A DNA stretch of 64,000 nucleotides from Helicobacter trogontum (lineage in GTDB: Bacteria > Campylobacterota > Campylobacteria > Campylobacterales > Helicobacteraceae). The notes under the pieces were generated by a model. The model was given only the letters and a program-made list of their open reading frames with translations, searched no databases and was not told the DNA's origin. How positions within the stretch are numbered: position 1 is the first letter of the stretch; each line of letters begins with the position of its first letter. Position numbers and translations under genes: made by a program. Location of the stretch: assembly GCF_000765905.2 (NCBI RefSeq), contig NZ_JRPL02000003.1, positions 98,888-162,887 on the forward strand, read 5' to 3'. Shown here piece by piece: positions 19,381-29,865 of the stretch.

Positions 19381-21389
19381 GCTTATTAAAGCAATTTATA
19401 CAAGAATACGATGATGTATATTACACAAATCTTAATAAAGAAAATACAGACAATATTCTGCAAGAAATAAAACAGGCAGAAAAGATTATCAATATGCCAA
19501 AACTACATCCTACACCAGAGATAAAGCAATGCTACAAGCAACTAAAAGAACAATATAAAAGTGCATTAGTAATGCATCTTGTGGGTGATTGCCATTTAAC
19601 TATGATTGCATTTTTAAATATACTTTTCAAAGATTCTCTTATACCTTTAAACAACTCTTTAGCACAAAAAAAATTTATCATTCGCTTTTGCCAAACCTCT
19701 TTTGTAAGAGCACATTATAAGCACAATAATATTAATATAAATCTCTACACACTAGATTACTCCTTAAGTAATTTAGAGGCGATTGAATATTTTGAAGTCT
19801 TTGTCAATTTAGACTTATTACAGGAATGTGTGATTATAAAAGAAAGTGATTTTAGCAATAAAAAAACTCTCAATGCTATAAAAGATTCAGATTGTATTTT
19901 ATGGGTATTAAGTAAGCCTGAGAAATGCAAAAAGGAAGATTTATTAAAAATCATTAAAAAAAAGCCAAGTATCGCTATAGTTTCATATGACAAAAATAAA
20001 AAAGAAGAGCATGAAGCATTAGAGCAAATATCTACACTTAGAAAACAGCTAATTTCACAATATAATCTGCAATCTCTCCATGATTTGCATGTATGGAATC
20101 TATTTGAATCTCATAGGCTTGATGAGAAATTTACATTATGTAAAATCATTAACAACTTTGCTAAACAGCAGCTATCAGGCAAGATAAAAACATCAGGTAG
20201 CATTCTATCTGCATTAGAGCAAACAAAAAATCTCATAGAATCTTTTTATGCACAAAAAGAAAAAGACACATCAAAACAAGATATAACACAAAATACAATT
20301 ATGCAAGACATTGTAGATAATATATATGAAGTTTTACAACAAGCAAGACTAAAAAGGGGAAATACTATCCTTAAAGTTGCACTTGAAAAAAATAAAAATA
20401 TAGACAAGCATTATAAAATCATCTTTCAACACTATAAAAAGCTTGATGTAGCCTATCATAAGGCAAATGAGCATTTTATCACAAGATTAAATAAAGTATT
20501 TGCTGATTATCACCATGAAGTTTTTGTTACCATTGCAAAAGATCTAAAGAGATATTTAGATAGTATCATAGAGAGTATCTTAGATAATCTTGATACAATT
20601 AAAATAAAGACGAGGCCAAATCAGCTAAATTTGCTTGGTATGCTGACAAATCGTCGTATTGTATATGAGAGTTTCCAACTCAATAAAGACGAACTACTAA
20701 GGGAAATAAAAGATTCAAAAAGTCTTTTGGCAAGAAAACATAAAAATTTATTGCAAAAACTTGCAAAGCTTGATTCTAATATTACGCAAAGTATGCTAGA
20801 TATTATGCAAAATTTCGAACAGGTACTCCAAGAATGGGGGGAAGAAACACATCATCTCATATTGCAAAAAAAGCCAAGTTATGTAAGCACGGATAGCTAT
20901 ATTGATCTTGAAGAATTTCAACTTGGAATTTTTCAAGACTTTACCAAACAGCATAAAGCAATTATAGATAATTCTCTTATGAAAATGCACACTGACATTG
21001 CAGCCATAAGGATATGGGTAGAAGCTACAAAAACTCTCTTGCTTGAGTGTCTTGTGTTACGCATAGATCAAAAGTTTCATGCAGATAAATCTCTAGTAAA
21101 ACAGAACAATAAGATACATATAACCCCAATTGATAAAGCGTTCCTACGAGATTGCATTGTTGAGTTTTTACCTGAAAGAATTGAACAAATTTTTTGCTCC
21201 CTCCCTATTCTACATACAACTTTTGATTCTACTCCAAAACAACTCTTGCAAGTAACAAAAGAACATGAGAGAAATATCCGAGATAGAATAAGAGATATCA
21301 TCGACTTACGCCAAACTCTCAAAGCTGGTACAAAAATTCTGGAAAATGCCATTGGAAATAGAGGAGAAACTAGCTTGGGCAATGAGTGA
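19377..21389 (+). CDS. Dynamin-like protein with degenerate P-loop, second of a pair
   Basis: Partner of the upstream GTPase, translationally coupled by ATGA. The 670 residues follow the bacterial dynamin-like plan: an N-terminal helix, a G domain near residues 60-260 and a long helical stalk. A GIxxN/LLGK-like position FLNILFKDSLIP aligns with the family, and DCILWVLSKPE resembles the post-G3 strand. The P-loop is ruined: the glycine-rich turn GDCHLTMI (residues 70-77) lacks the GK[S/T], there is no DTPG at G3, and G4 reads SYDKNK. It is therefore unlikely to hydrolyse GTP. A hydrophobic patch (NQLNLLGMLTN, about residue 420) could act as a membrane paddle. Confidence 0.7.
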   Translation: MSLLKQFIQEYDDVYYTNLNKENTDNILQEIKQAEKIINMPKLHPTPEIKQCYKQLKEQYKSALVMHLVGDCHLTMIAFLNILFKDSLIPLNNSLAQKKFIIRFCQTSFVRAHYKHNNININLYTLDYSLSNLEAIEYFEVFVNLDLLQECVIIKESDFSNKKTLNAIKDSDCILWVLSKPEKCKKEDLLKIIKKKPSIAIVSYDKNKKEEHEALEQISTLRKQLISQYNLQSLHDLHVWNLFESHRLDEKFTLCKIINNFAKQQLSGKIKTSGSILSALEQTKNLIESFYAQKEKDTSKQDITQNTIMQDIVDNIYEVLQQARLKRGNTILKVALEKNKNIDKHYKIIFQHYKKLDVAYHKANEHFITRLNKVFADYHHEVFVTIAKDLKRYLDSIIESILDNLDTIKIKTRPNQLNLLGMLTNRRIVYESFQLNKDELLREIKDSKSLLARKHKNLLQKLAKLDSNITQSMLDIMQNFEQVLQEWGEETHHLILQKKPSYVSTDSYIDLEEFQLGIFQDFTKQHKAIIDNSLMKMHTDIAAIRIWVEATKTLLLECLVLRIDQKFHADKSLVKQNNKIHITPIDKAFLRDCIVEFLPERIEQIFCSLPILHTTFDSTPKQLLQVTKEHERNIRDRIRDIIDLRQTLKAGTKILENAIGNRGETSLGNE

Positions 21390-21997
21390 TTAAGGAAATC
21401 TATAGGATTTTACCAAAAAGCCCTTAAGTCATATTTGCTTAAAGTCTATAATGCCATGAATTATAGAATCTAGTCTTGTTTCAGAAGCATTTGTCTTAGA
21501 GGTATTTAAGAATGCCTATTGCACACTAAATCCTATATCCAACAATATTTTATTCAATACTTTTTAATAGTCTAGCTCACTCATATAACCCCTATCTCAC
21601 CTTACATCCATTTCCATTTCATATTGGGTGAAAACAGCTTGAATATAATTTGAAAATACATCATATTGCTATACAAAATCTTTCTTACAATAAAATGTCT
21701 TTACTTAAAATTCTTATATATTAAAATAATCTGCAATTATTTCTACACATGCAATCTGAAAAACTATAATAATATTTTAGATTCACCGCTTTTCACAAAC
21801 TAGGACTTATGACTTTCACTCTCTATAGGATTATAAGTGCAAAAGATATTTGCAAGTTATAAGAATATTAAAAGAATTTCTTTATGCAAAGCTTTCAAGT
21901 TTTATATGCAATGTTTTATTGCAAATAAGGGGAGATTATTTATATCTTCTCATTGTGTCATATTTGCTTGTATAGTAAATCAATTGCACAATATATC
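21390..21997. other. Intergenic region between convergent genes
   Basis: About 610 bases between the dynamin-like pair and the Hcp-like gene. Stops occur in all frames, there is no good hairpin with a T-tract, and no gene is supported. Confidence 0.5.
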
Positions 21998-22684
21998 TTA
22001 ATCAAACACATTTTTATCCTGATAAAGCGAAGGGATACCAGATTGATTCAGCTCTCTATAAGAATCGCAACCTTCTTGCATACCAATATCACATGCTTTT
22101 CCATAAAACTCTTTTGCGAGTGAAAGATCATGTATCAAAACTTTTCCGCTTTTATGCAGATTACCAAGTGTAAAACATGCGTTGGGATATTTTAACTTGC
22201 ATGATTTTTTGTACAGCATAGCAGCCTTGTCGTAATCCTGTCTAATACCTTTGCCATACTCATAAAGGTTGGCACTCATAAAGCATGATGGTGCATGTTT
22301 TTTATCACACGCTTTTTCAAAATAAGGGATTGCTTTTAGGAAACTATTATTTTGTGTTCTATATAAACCGACAAAATAACAACCATTCATATCCTTTGCT
22401 TCACATGCCTTTTCAAAATAAGGGATTGCCTGTCTTGTAGAATCTGCATACCAAAATATTTCCCCTATTATGCTACACTCATTTTTTGCCTTGCATTCAC
22501 TTAAAGTTTTTAAACCGATTTCAATCACTATTTTGCATGATTCTGCATTCTTATTGAGGCATTGTTGTGTATGGACTTCCCAAGTTTCTTTACTGAAATT
22601 CTTTGGTTGCTGTATGCGAATAGAATCTATTATGCTTGCCAAACATACATGTAATGTAAATACCACAAAGAATATAAAACGCAT
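21998..22684 (-). CDS. Secreted Sel1-repeat cysteine-rich protein (Hcp-like)
   Basis: Member of the Helicobacter cysteine-rich protein family: Sel1-type alpha/alpha repeats stapled by disulfides. A signal peptide (FIFFVVFTLHVCLA) is followed by about five repeats, each with the pattern AIPYFEKACE.KDMNGCYFVGLY or KAAMLYKKSCKLKYPNACFTLG. Paired cysteines lie seven or eight residues apart (ACEAKDMNGC, ACDKKHAPSC, SCKLKYPNAC, ACDIGMQEGC). H. pylori Hcps are secreted and immunogenic, and some bind beta-lactams. The ribosome site is TAGGAG. The precise member cannot be named. Confidence 0.88.
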   Translation of the reverse strand: MRFIFFVVFTLHVCLASIIDSIRIQQPKNFSKETWEVHTQQCLNKNAESCKIVIEIGLKTLSECKAKNECSIIGEIFWYADSTRQAIPYFEKACEAKDMNGCYFVGLYRTQNNSFLKAIPYFEKACDKKHAPSCFMSANLYEYGKGIRQDYDKAAMLYKKSCKLKYPNACFTLGNLHKSGKVLIHDLSLAKEFYGKACDIGMQEGCDSYRELNQSGIPSLYQDKNVFD

Positions 22685-22874
22685 AAGCTCCTACTTCACA
22701 AAAAGATCCCATACAATTTTACATTGTTTCTATATAAAATAAACTTAAATGAGATATATGCTGACAACTACTTATATCTTTTATACGATTTTGCAAAATA
22801 GATATGTTGAATTATGTTATACAAAGTCATGCGACTTTTGTATCTTATTGTCTTTTATTTTTGGCTTATTGCTC

Positions 22875-23102
22875 TTAAATATCTCTTAGCAAATATTCTA
22901 AAACTTTATAAAAGTTCTCTTTTGTAGTTTTGTCTAAACGTTCATTATTTGCATTATCCCCTTCATTATCTTTTGCCCATAAGATATGCTTTTTAAACGC
23001 AGATGAGATGCCACCACTTTTGGTTTCTAATCCATACTTTTCATAATCTTTTTTACTAAATAGAGATTCTATTTCTTTAAACTTAGAATCTATCTTGTTC
23101 AA
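22875..23102 (-). CDS. Small hypothetical protein, TTG start
   Basis: A 75-residue open frame just downstream of the large membrane protein at 23144-25000. The composition looks protein-like (KKDYEKYGLETKSGGISSAF; RLDKTTKENFYKVLEYLL). The only start is TTG, the ribosome site is weak, and a stop lies five codons upstream, so it may be a fragment of a longer lost gene. No family recognised. Confidence 0.45.
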   Translation of the reverse strand: MNKIDSKFKEIESLFSKKDYEKYGLETKSGGISSAFKKHILWAKDNEGDNANNERLDKTTKENFYKVLEYLLRDI

Positions 23103-23143
23103 TTTAACGATTTCTTATATTTCTTTTCATCATAAATGAATGC

Positions 23144-25000
23144 TTATTCTTTATTACAATCCATTTGAATCCATGCAGATTCTGTATTGCTGTAATCTTG
23201 CTGTAAGCAAAAGTTTAGGCTTTGCGTTTCTAAAATATGATCATATATACGTTCATACATGAATGGATATTGCTGTTTTTTATGATATAGCGAATCAATT
23301 TGTGTGCTATGTATGAGTGCTTCATGGTGCAAAAACTTAGAATACTCATACTTATGATACAAAAAAGTGGACAGATAAAATGCAAAGATACACACACTTG
23401 CAAATGCAAACATTTTTATAGTAGATCGCATATTATAAAATGCCTTTGCATAAAAGTGTGTATATGTTGGTTTTGTACGAATATGTTCTAATGCAAGTAT
23501 ATGTAAACAATCTTTTAAAGGCATATTAAACAACGTTGTAATATCTTTGAAATCTAATAATAAATCTGCTTTGCCGCTAAAATCACAATAAAAGATCTCT
23601 CCAAAATCATCAATTAATGAGTAATAATCTTGCAATGCTTCTGTGCGATCTGTGATAATGCTTACTACCAATAAACCATATACATAATGACACAAAGCGT
23701 GTTTCTTAGAATCTTGAAAGATTATTGTATATCTTTTGAGATGTGGATAAAAAGCAAAAAGAGATGAAAATATTTCAAGTGGATTTAGGCATATTAATTT
23801 ACCTGAATAATGCGAAGCGTAATGCTGCAGGATCTCATCTTTTATAGCAAAAAGTTGAAAGTTAAAATGCGTTTGTGTTTGGTGTTGCAAAAAATACCTA
23901 CATTCATAATTATGTGGTATAGAACCGCTGTTTTTAGCTCTCAAGGGCACAATACTATCAAGCATACCCATTTGCCTTAAATCACCTTTTTCAATCTCAA
24001 TATGAGTTGCCTTTAAATAATCTAGTGGCAATATACCATAATACATACGCATACTTCTTTTACAATATAACATCTTTGCTAGTGTGTGTGGCTTTGTCTG
24101 TTTATTATGTAATTGTGCCAATGTAGTATATGGAAGCTCTAAAATATATTGTAATGATGTTATTGTGGCAGGGATTTTTGAGTGAGTCTTATGCGTAGAG
24201 TCTGCGCTATGTTGCATTGTAGAGATATTCTGTGTAGAATCTATTTTATTGTCTTGAACATATTGAGTGTGAGTTTTAGGATATAAATTCATGAAATCTA
24301 GATTCTTTTTGTTTTCTGAAGAGATATTATTATGAACATGGGGTAAAGAATTTATATTGAGTGTTGTACTAATTTCTTTATGTTGGTTGGTATCAAGAAT
24401 TTGAGGATACAAATTTTGTTTAGAAACATCATTGTCTTGCATATTGATAGACTTAGAGTCCAAATAACCATGATGAGGTATGCTAGATTCCATACCTACT
24501 TCCAAAGGGGTTAGGTTAAGATTTTTAGACATTTTGCTTTGATCTGTATGATTCACAAAAGATTTAGATGGATTATGTTGAGTTTTTAAGGAAGGCAAAG
24601 CCTCTTCATCTAAATCTGTTTTAGAATCTAATCTTTGCCTATTTTGCATTTTAAAATTATGTAGTGTATCTATATGTGCAGAATTTATAATGCTTTCAGC
24701 CTGTGTTGATGTATCATTCTGTGTGAAGAGAGGCTGCAAAAAGCTCTTATCCTGTGTATCCTTACTATACAGAGAATCTATTGATGGGGTTTCACTATGT
24801 ATAGGCTTTGCATTCTTGGAATTGTTTGTATTTATAGATTTCTCAACTTGTGCGAAAGCATTGATATTTGATAGATTATTTGCGTTTGATTTTGTATGTA
24901 GATTACAACTTAAATCCACATATGTGTAGGTAGTAATATGCGTATGCCAAAATTCTCTAAATGCCCTATAGCTGTGTATAATGGCATTTAACATTTGCAT
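23144..25000 (-). CDS. Large single-span membrane protein, low-complexity N-terminus
   Basis: Function not recognised. In the 618 residues, roughly 40-280 are a Ser/Asn/Asp/His-rich low-complexity tract that is probably disordered. Residues 290-520 look folded (LEIFSSLFAFYPHLKRYTIIF; DDFGEIFYCDFSGKADLLLD). One hydrophobic span lies near 530-550 (MFAFASVCIFAFYLSTFLYH), followed by a short tail. A large cytoplasmic region before a single late span recalls GspL or fused PilM-PilN-like proteins and the transformation protein CtsX of Campylobacter, but this is only an architectural resemblance. It follows the FabL-like gene by 23 bases. Confidence 0.65.
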   Translation of the reverse strand: MQMLNAIIHSYRAFREFWHTHITTYTYVDLSCNLHTKSNANNLSNINAFAQVEKSINTNNSKNAKPIHSETPSIDSLYSKDTQDKSFLQPLFTQNDTSTQAESIINSAHIDTLHNFKMQNRQRLDSKTDLDEEALPSLKTQHNPSKSFVNHTDQSKMSKNLNLTPLEVGMESSIPHHGYLDSKSINMQDNDVSKQNLYPQILDTNQHKEISTTLNINSLPHVHNNISSENKKNLDFMNLYPKTHTQYVQDNKIDSTQNISTMQHSADSTHKTHSKIPATITSLQYILELPYTTLAQLHNKQTKPHTLAKMLYCKRSMRMYYGILPLDYLKATHIEIEKGDLRQMGMLDSIVPLRAKNSGSIPHNYECRYFLQHQTQTHFNFQLFAIKDEILQHYASHYSGKLICLNPLEIFSSLFAFYPHLKRYTIIFQDSKKHALCHYVYGLLVVSIITDRTEALQDYYSLIDDFGEIFYCDFSGKADLLLDFKDITTLFNMPLKDCLHILALEHIRTKPTYTHFYAKAFYNMRSTIKMFAFASVCIFAFYLSTFLYHKYEYSKFLHHEALIHSTQIDSLYHKKQQYPFMYERIYDHILETQSLNFCLQQDYSNTESAWIQMDCNKE

Positions 25001-25023
25001 TTATACATCCCCAAACCTTATCT

Positions 25024-25821
25024 TTATACAAAAGTTGTGCCACCATCAATTACAATAGTCTGTCCTGTCAACCAAGAGCTTTGTGTATTATCGCAAAGGA
25101 AGAATGCGGCTCCAGCCAAATCATTTGGCGTTCCCATTCTTTTTAATGGACTTTGTTCCTCAACCTTTGCCTTTACTTCATCGTAATCTGGAAATGCCTT
25201 CAATGCATCTGTATCAATTGGTCCACCACTTACCGCATTGACACGAATGTTAAACTCACCCAAGTCTTGTGCAGCGTATTTTACCATTGTTTCCACTGCA
25301 TTCTTAGAGTTACCATGTCCTGCATAGTTTGGCATGTAGACAAGATTCCCTGTGGAACTAAGAGTTACAATATTCCCACCACCTACCTTTTGCATACGCT
25401 TAACCGCCTCTTGTGCACCCACGACGAAGGCCAACACAGTTGCTGTGTAAATATTATTTAATCCCTTAGGTTTTAAACGCATAAATGGTGCAAACCCACC
25501 AACTACGCTTCGTCCGTAAATAATAGCATTTGATATAAAGAAGTCCACTCTATCAAAGTCTTTATCAATTTGCTCAAATAGACCAACATACTGCTCTGGC
25601 TCCAATACATTAAGCGGATAGTATCGAGCTTTAATCTGATATTTAGACTCTAAATCTTGTGCAATTTTTTGTGCTTCCTCTTCATTCTTATTATATGTAA
25701 AAGCCACATTAACACCCTCTCGTGCAAAGCGATAAAGAATAGCTTTGCCAATACCTCGAGTAGCACCACTTATAACTAGAGTTTTGCCTTTCATATATTC
25801 ACTTGTAAGTTGTTCTTTCAT
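25024..25821 (-). CDS. SDR oxidoreductase, FabL-type enoyl-ACP reductase candidate
   Basis: Short-chain dehydrogenase/reductase with cofactor motif [10 protein letters not shown] (residues 18-27); the Arg after Thr suggests NADPH. The active site is not the classical YxxxK: lysine 173 has His at -4 and Tyr at -7 (Y166-AGHGNS-K173), which is the YX6K signature of FabI and FabL enoyl-ACP reductases. The rest ([39 protein letters not shown]) matches FabL better than FabI. H. pylori has a similar gene beside dapA, annotated as a hydroxysteroid dehydrogenase. It overlaps dapA by ATGA, with GAGGTG as ribosome site. Confidence 0.75.
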   Translation of the reverse strand: MKEQLTSEYMKGKTLVISGATRGIGKAILYRFAREGVNVAFTYNKNEEEAQKIAQDLESKYQIKARYYPLNVLEPEQYVGLFEQIDKDFDRVDFFISNAIIYGRSVVGGFAPFMRLKPKGLNNIYTATVLAFVVGAQEAVKRMQKVGGGNIVTLSSTGNLVYMPNYAGHGNSKNAVETMVKYAAQDLGEFNIRVNAVSGGPIDTDALKAFPDYDEVKAKVEEQSPLKRMGTPNDLAGAAFFLCDNTQSSWLTGQTIVIDGGTTFV

Positions 25822-26732
25822 TTTTGCACCTCATAATGTTGTAAAGTTTTCTCAAGCAATGTCATACACGCCTTGCTTGGCTCACACAATGGCAGACGAT
25901 ATTCTAACGTAGGAATAAGCCCTTGTAAAAACATCGCTGCCTTAATAGGAATGGGATTGCTTTCAAAAAACAAAGCCTTATTTATACCATAAAGTTTATT
26001 AGAAATAGCTAAACTCTCATCAATTTTTTGCTCCATTGCAAAATGGCAAAGATCAGCAATCTCCTTTGGAAAAATATTTCCAGTTACTGATACGACACCA
26101 CTACCCCCGCTACATAAAATCCCATGATTTAGCGCATCATCACCACTTAGAACATGAAATCTAGTGCTCAAATTAGTATTAGATTCAATTCCTTCTTTCT
26201 GCATATTGACAAGCGAATATACTTTATCAAGCATACCACTTGCTTCCTTAATTGCGTATATGTTTTTTGATGATTGAAAAAGTCTTATGGCGGTTTCTAC
26301 TTCAATACTACATCCAGTTCGTGAGGGAACATTATAAAGCATGACTGGTATATCTACAGAATCTGCTATTGCTTTGTAATGTCTATAAATACCCTCTTGT
26401 GTAGGTTTATTATAATATGGAGCAACTGATAATATAGCGTCCGCACCGCATTTTTCCGCAAATCGTGCCAACTCAATAGCTTCAATCGTATTATTACTCC
26501 CTGCACCCGCTAATACTTTTGTATTCGTACCCTTACATGTTTGCACTGCAATTTCTATACATTGTTTATGTTCGCTATGACTCATGGTGGCACTCTCGCC
26601 CGTCGTGCCTGCTGGCACACACGCATCCATACCATATTTGATTTGTCGCTTTATAAGATACTCATAAGTCTGTGTGTCTATTTTTCCACACTTAAATGGG
26701 GTAATTAACGCACTCATCGCACCTAATGGCAT
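25818..26732 (-). CDS. dapA: 4-hydroxy-tetrahydrodipicolinate synthase
   Basis: Condenses pyruvate with aspartate semialdehyde in the lysine/diaminopimelate pathway. TIM-barrel motifs: [15 protein letters not shown], the catalytic tyrosine in [11 protein letters not shown] and the Schiff-base lysine in YAIKEASG. The start at 26732 is preferred: GAGGA lies at the right distance and the N-terminus [13 protein letters not shown] matches H. pylori DapA in length; the longer frame from 26750 lacks a ribosome site. The stop overlaps the FabL-like gene. Confidence 0.95.
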   Translation of the reverse strand: MPLGAMSALITPFKCGKIDTQTYEYLIKRQIKYGMDACVPAGTTGESATMSHSEHKQCIEIAVQTCKGTNTKVLAGAGSNNTIEAIELARFAEKCGADAILSVAPYYNKPTQEGIYRHYKAIADSVDIPVMLYNVPSRTGCSIEVETAIRLFQSSKNIYAIKEASGMLDKVYSLVNMQKEGIESNTNLSTRFHVLSGDDALNHGILCSGGSGVVSVTGNIFPKEIADLCHFAMEQKIDESLAISNKLYGINKALFFESNPIPIKAAMFLQGLIPTLEYRLPLCEPSKACMTLLEKTLQHYEVQK

Positions 26733-27260
26733 ATATTCCTCACTTTTCATAAGCAGATAGCTGTTATAATATCCAAAAAATGTTGAAGTTTATATGTATT
26801 ATTCATTTTTCTCACACTATTTTATATTGGTTTACACAGATATGAGGCTGATAGCCTAGATTTTATTGGTATTCTCATTGAGATGCAACAATGTATTTCA
26901 CAGCTATAAAAATAAACTTCTACCCTCATGCAAGATGACACCTTATAGATATAGTAAAAATTTATATCCTATATAATTTATAAAGTAAAGAAAGTCTGGA
27001 AATAATCTACATAAATCATTTTTGGTAACAAGCATATATATATATAAAGAGTCTATTAGGCTAAGAGTTTATTAGAACAAAGTGTATCTAGTATCATGTA
27101 AAGCATAACAGATAAACTCCTTCAAATTGTCAAAAAGTTAGGGTTTAGAATCTAGGATATGACATCACTATTTACTTATTTGCTAGAGTATAAAAGAGAG
27201 TTTGAGGCTAAAATGGTTAATATACACTTATCATTACAAAGCTATGTCAATGCCATAGTT
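26733..27260. other. Intergenic region upstream of dapA
   Basis: About 530 bases between dapA and the 3' end of the PflA-like gene, both on the minus strand. Contains a short TA repeat near 27030-27050. No gene or strong promoter match stands out. Confidence 0.5.
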
Positions 27261-29744
27261 CTATTCAAAACCATTATTATGTAAAGAAAGCGCATTATTG
27301 CAAAGTGTGCCCCATGCAGAAGTTGTGCCAAGCGCTACACATGCATCAAGAGCTTTTTTACTATTTTCCATGTATTTTAATGTATAGTTAATTGTAGCAA
27401 TCTTATAGAATCTTTGCTGCCTATCATCAGTTGTCATTTTAAATTCTTTAATACGATCAAGCTGCTTTAATGCTTCTGTATAATTATTTTCATTTATCAG
27501 AGTATTGATATAAATAAAATTCACATAAGGACTATAATCATATTCCTTTATCCTATCCTGTAAAGCCAGTATTGTTTTTGCCTCTGTGCTTGCAGCAAGC
27601 GGATCTTTTTTGTGTTCAGCCTCATTTAATAATGTAAAATGAATTTCTAATATTCTCCTATCTGTTGGAAACCATTTATCCATCCTCTTGCTTAAACTTA
27701 TTGCTTCGTGTCGCGTTGCTTCATCATTGTAAAAAGCATGAAACATTTTGAAACCAATATCATAGTATTGCGGTTTACCCATAGCAAATGCCAAATCCAT
27801 AACATCGCGTCCTGCTTGAATTGCTTCTTTATTTCGACCAAGCGCAAAAAGCGTATTAGATTCTAAGTAAAGCCAACGCAATTGCTCCTCTCCGTCTTTA
27901 ATGTGTCTGTGTAATTCTGAAAAAAGTTCATGAGCTTTTTGAAACGCAGTTTGGTTATAAAGACATTCAAAGGCTTGTAAACTCTCATGTATACCCAAAT
28001 GGACCTTGTTTGCACGACTAAGCACGCCTGCTACACCATTACAATTATTTTCTTGTAAAAAAATCATAGTTTGATTGTCGATGGCAGCTTGAAGTATTTT
28101 GGAATCTTTTGGTAAGAGAGACTGCATTTGCAAAATGTCCTCATATTTTTTGTTTTCAAGATAGAGTTTTGCTTTTAGCTCCAATGCTTTTTTTGCAGTT
28201 TCTGTATTTGGGTAATTGGCAAGCACATAATCATAGCGTGCAAGTTTTGTTTCATAATCTCCTGTTACTTGGAATAATAAGGAATCATCCCTTGCTTTAA
28301 CCTTTTCAGCTAACTTATCATTAGGATGATAGTGTAAAAAATCTAGATGTAGCTTATGTGCCCTATCAAAATCTCCAATCTTAGTATAAAATTCAGAAGA
28401 CTTATTCAAGAGCTTTGCGTGTAAATCGCTATTATATGGGACATTCCCGCTTAAATATTCAGCAATGGGTGCTGCCATGGTATATTGCTCTGCTTCTTCA
28501 AGTTCGCTTAAAAGCTCCATCGTAGCATCTTTATCGATAAGAAAGAAAGCTGGAAACACATTATAGACTTTGTGTAACAACTCGTTTGCATACTCTACAT
28601 CATCATTTCTTAGGCTAAATTTTGCCCATGATACAGCTATTTCTCCTGCAGCTTCAAGATCTTGTGCTTCTTTATAGGCTTCTCTATAAATAAGTGGCGC
28701 ACGCTTTATATCGCTTGGAGATTTTAATGTATTTGCAATTTGCATTTTTGAAAGTGCTGCATAGCGTGTGCGTGAATATTCCTCAATTGTCCTATTAAGA
28801 TAGTAGTAAGCTTCTTTCATCTTGTTTTGCGTTAAAAGTGTCTTAGACAAAAGATACATAACCTCTGGTATTTTATCATCACTTGCATATGCTTTTATCC
28901 AAGGAGTTGCAACCTCGGCAAGATAAGCTTGCGACTCTTTGCTTTTAGAATGACTTAGAGCAACAATCGTGTAATACATCATATCTTTTACAAACAAACT
29001 ATTTGGATACGCTTTCAATGCCTTTGCAATTTTTTCAAGAGCTTCTGGATATTTTCTAGCATTCATCAATTCTCGTATTTCTAAAAACGCATCAAGATCT
29101 TTACCTGCGATATAATCAAGGGGTTTGCGGTTGATATCAAGTTCACTAATAGTTGGCGTTGCAGTTTTTGGTATAGAAACGGGAAAATTAATAGAATCTC
29201 TTTTTTCAAGGTTTTCATCAGGTTTTAAAAATGGTATTTTTGTATAATAGGCTACAATTTGATAGCTTTTGGAATCTGTTTGCCTTGTTACAGGGATTGG
29301 ATTCTCCGTTTTTAAATCACTAAAGACAGAGAATAACTGCAACTTTACTCCTTTTTCTGGTGTGATCTCTATAATCATAGCTCTTTTTTCATCATCTTGT
29401 TTTTTTGCTTCCATAGTGTAGTTGAAGCTTAACATAGGACTTTTTGTTGGATTAAATCCGCTTTGTGGGATACCCACTATTCTGCACAAAATTTTCTCTA
29501 CATCACCATTAATTTTTAGCTTTGATTCACAGCTGAAAGGATGTTCATTACGTAAATTTAAAACAGCAAATGTTTCTTTATTTTCTTTTCCGTAATTAAG
29601 TTTCATATCCAAGCCAAAGAGTGGCACATAGCACGCATAAAAATAGCATAATAATAGAATAATAGAAGATTGAAGTCGCAATAAAAATCCTTTGCCTCTA
29701 CGCTTTTTATGTGTTTTCATGTGTGCAATTATACGATAAAACAT
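27261..29744 (-). CDS. pflA: PflA-like flagellar motor scaffold protein
   Basis: Probable PflA, a periplasmic TPR/SLR-like protein that with PflB forms the spoke-rim scaffold positioning extra stators in Campylobacter and Helicobacter motors. The 827 residues start with a signal-anchor (about residues 23-44), then a beta-rich domain of about 150 residues (MKLNYGKENKETFAVLNLRN; a cysteine pair in FSCES and KILCRI), then helical repeats to the end (YPEALEKIAKALKAYPNSL; KMKEAYYYLNRTIEEY). The SD AGGA supports the first ATG. Divergent from fabG. The name rests on architecture and remembered resemblance to Cj1565c/HP1274. Confidence 0.72.
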   Translation of the reverse strand: MFYRIIAHMKTHKKRRGKGFLLRLQSSIILLLCYFYACYVPLFGLDMKLNYGKENKETFAVLNLRNEHPFSCESKLKINGDVEKILCRIVGIPQSGFNPTKSPMLSFNYTMEAKKQDDEKRAMIIEITPEKGVKLQLFSVFSDLKTENPIPVTRQTDSKSYQIVAYYTKIPFLKPDENLEKRDSINFPVSIPKTATPTISELDINRKPLDYIAGKDLDAFLEIRELMNARKYPEALEKIAKALKAYPNSLFVKDMMYYTIVALSHSKSKESQAYLAEVATPWIKAYASDDKIPEVMYLLSKTLLTQNKMKEAYYYLNRTIEEYSRTRYAALSKMQIANTLKSPSDIKRAPLIYREAYKEAQDLEAAGEIAVSWAKFSLRNDDVEYANELLHKVYNVFPAFFLIDKDATMELLSELEEAEQYTMAAPIAEYLSGNVPYNSDLHAKLLNKSSEFYTKIGDFDRAHKLHLDFLHYHPNDKLAEKVKARDDSLLFQVTGDYETKLARYDYVLANYPNTETAKKALELKAKLYLENKKYEDILQMQSLLPKDSKILQAAIDNQTMIFLQENNCNGVAGVLSRANKVHLGIHESLQAFECLYNQTAFQKAHELFSELHRHIKDGEEQLRWLYLESNTLFALGRNKEAIQAGRDVMDLAFAMGKPQYYDIGFKMFHAFYNDEATRHEAISLSKRMDKWFPTDRRILEIHFTLLNEAEHKKDPLAASTEAKTILALQDRIKEYDYSPYVNFIYINTLINENNYTEALKQLDRIKEFKMTTDDRQQRFYKIATINYTLKYMENSKKALDACVALGTTSAWGTLCNNALSLHNNGFE

Positions 29745-29804
29745 TACATTTTCCTACCATTTTCCTGCATTTTACAAAAGAGTATTTTGTTTTTTTTGCT
29801 ATGC

Positions 29805-29810
29805 TATAAT
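29805..29810 (+). promoter_or_regulatory. Extended -10 of fabG
   Basis: TGCTATAATCCG, a perfect TGnTATAAT, 56 bases before the fabG ATG. Confidence 0.6.
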
Positions 29811-29865
29811 CCGTTTTTTTGTAAAAAATTGCAAAATATATTTTGTCATATAAGGAGTAGATACT

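Noticed and set aside
27030..27056. TATATA run as a microsatellite or phase-variable tract
   Set aside because: Short and not within a coding or promoter region that could be switched.
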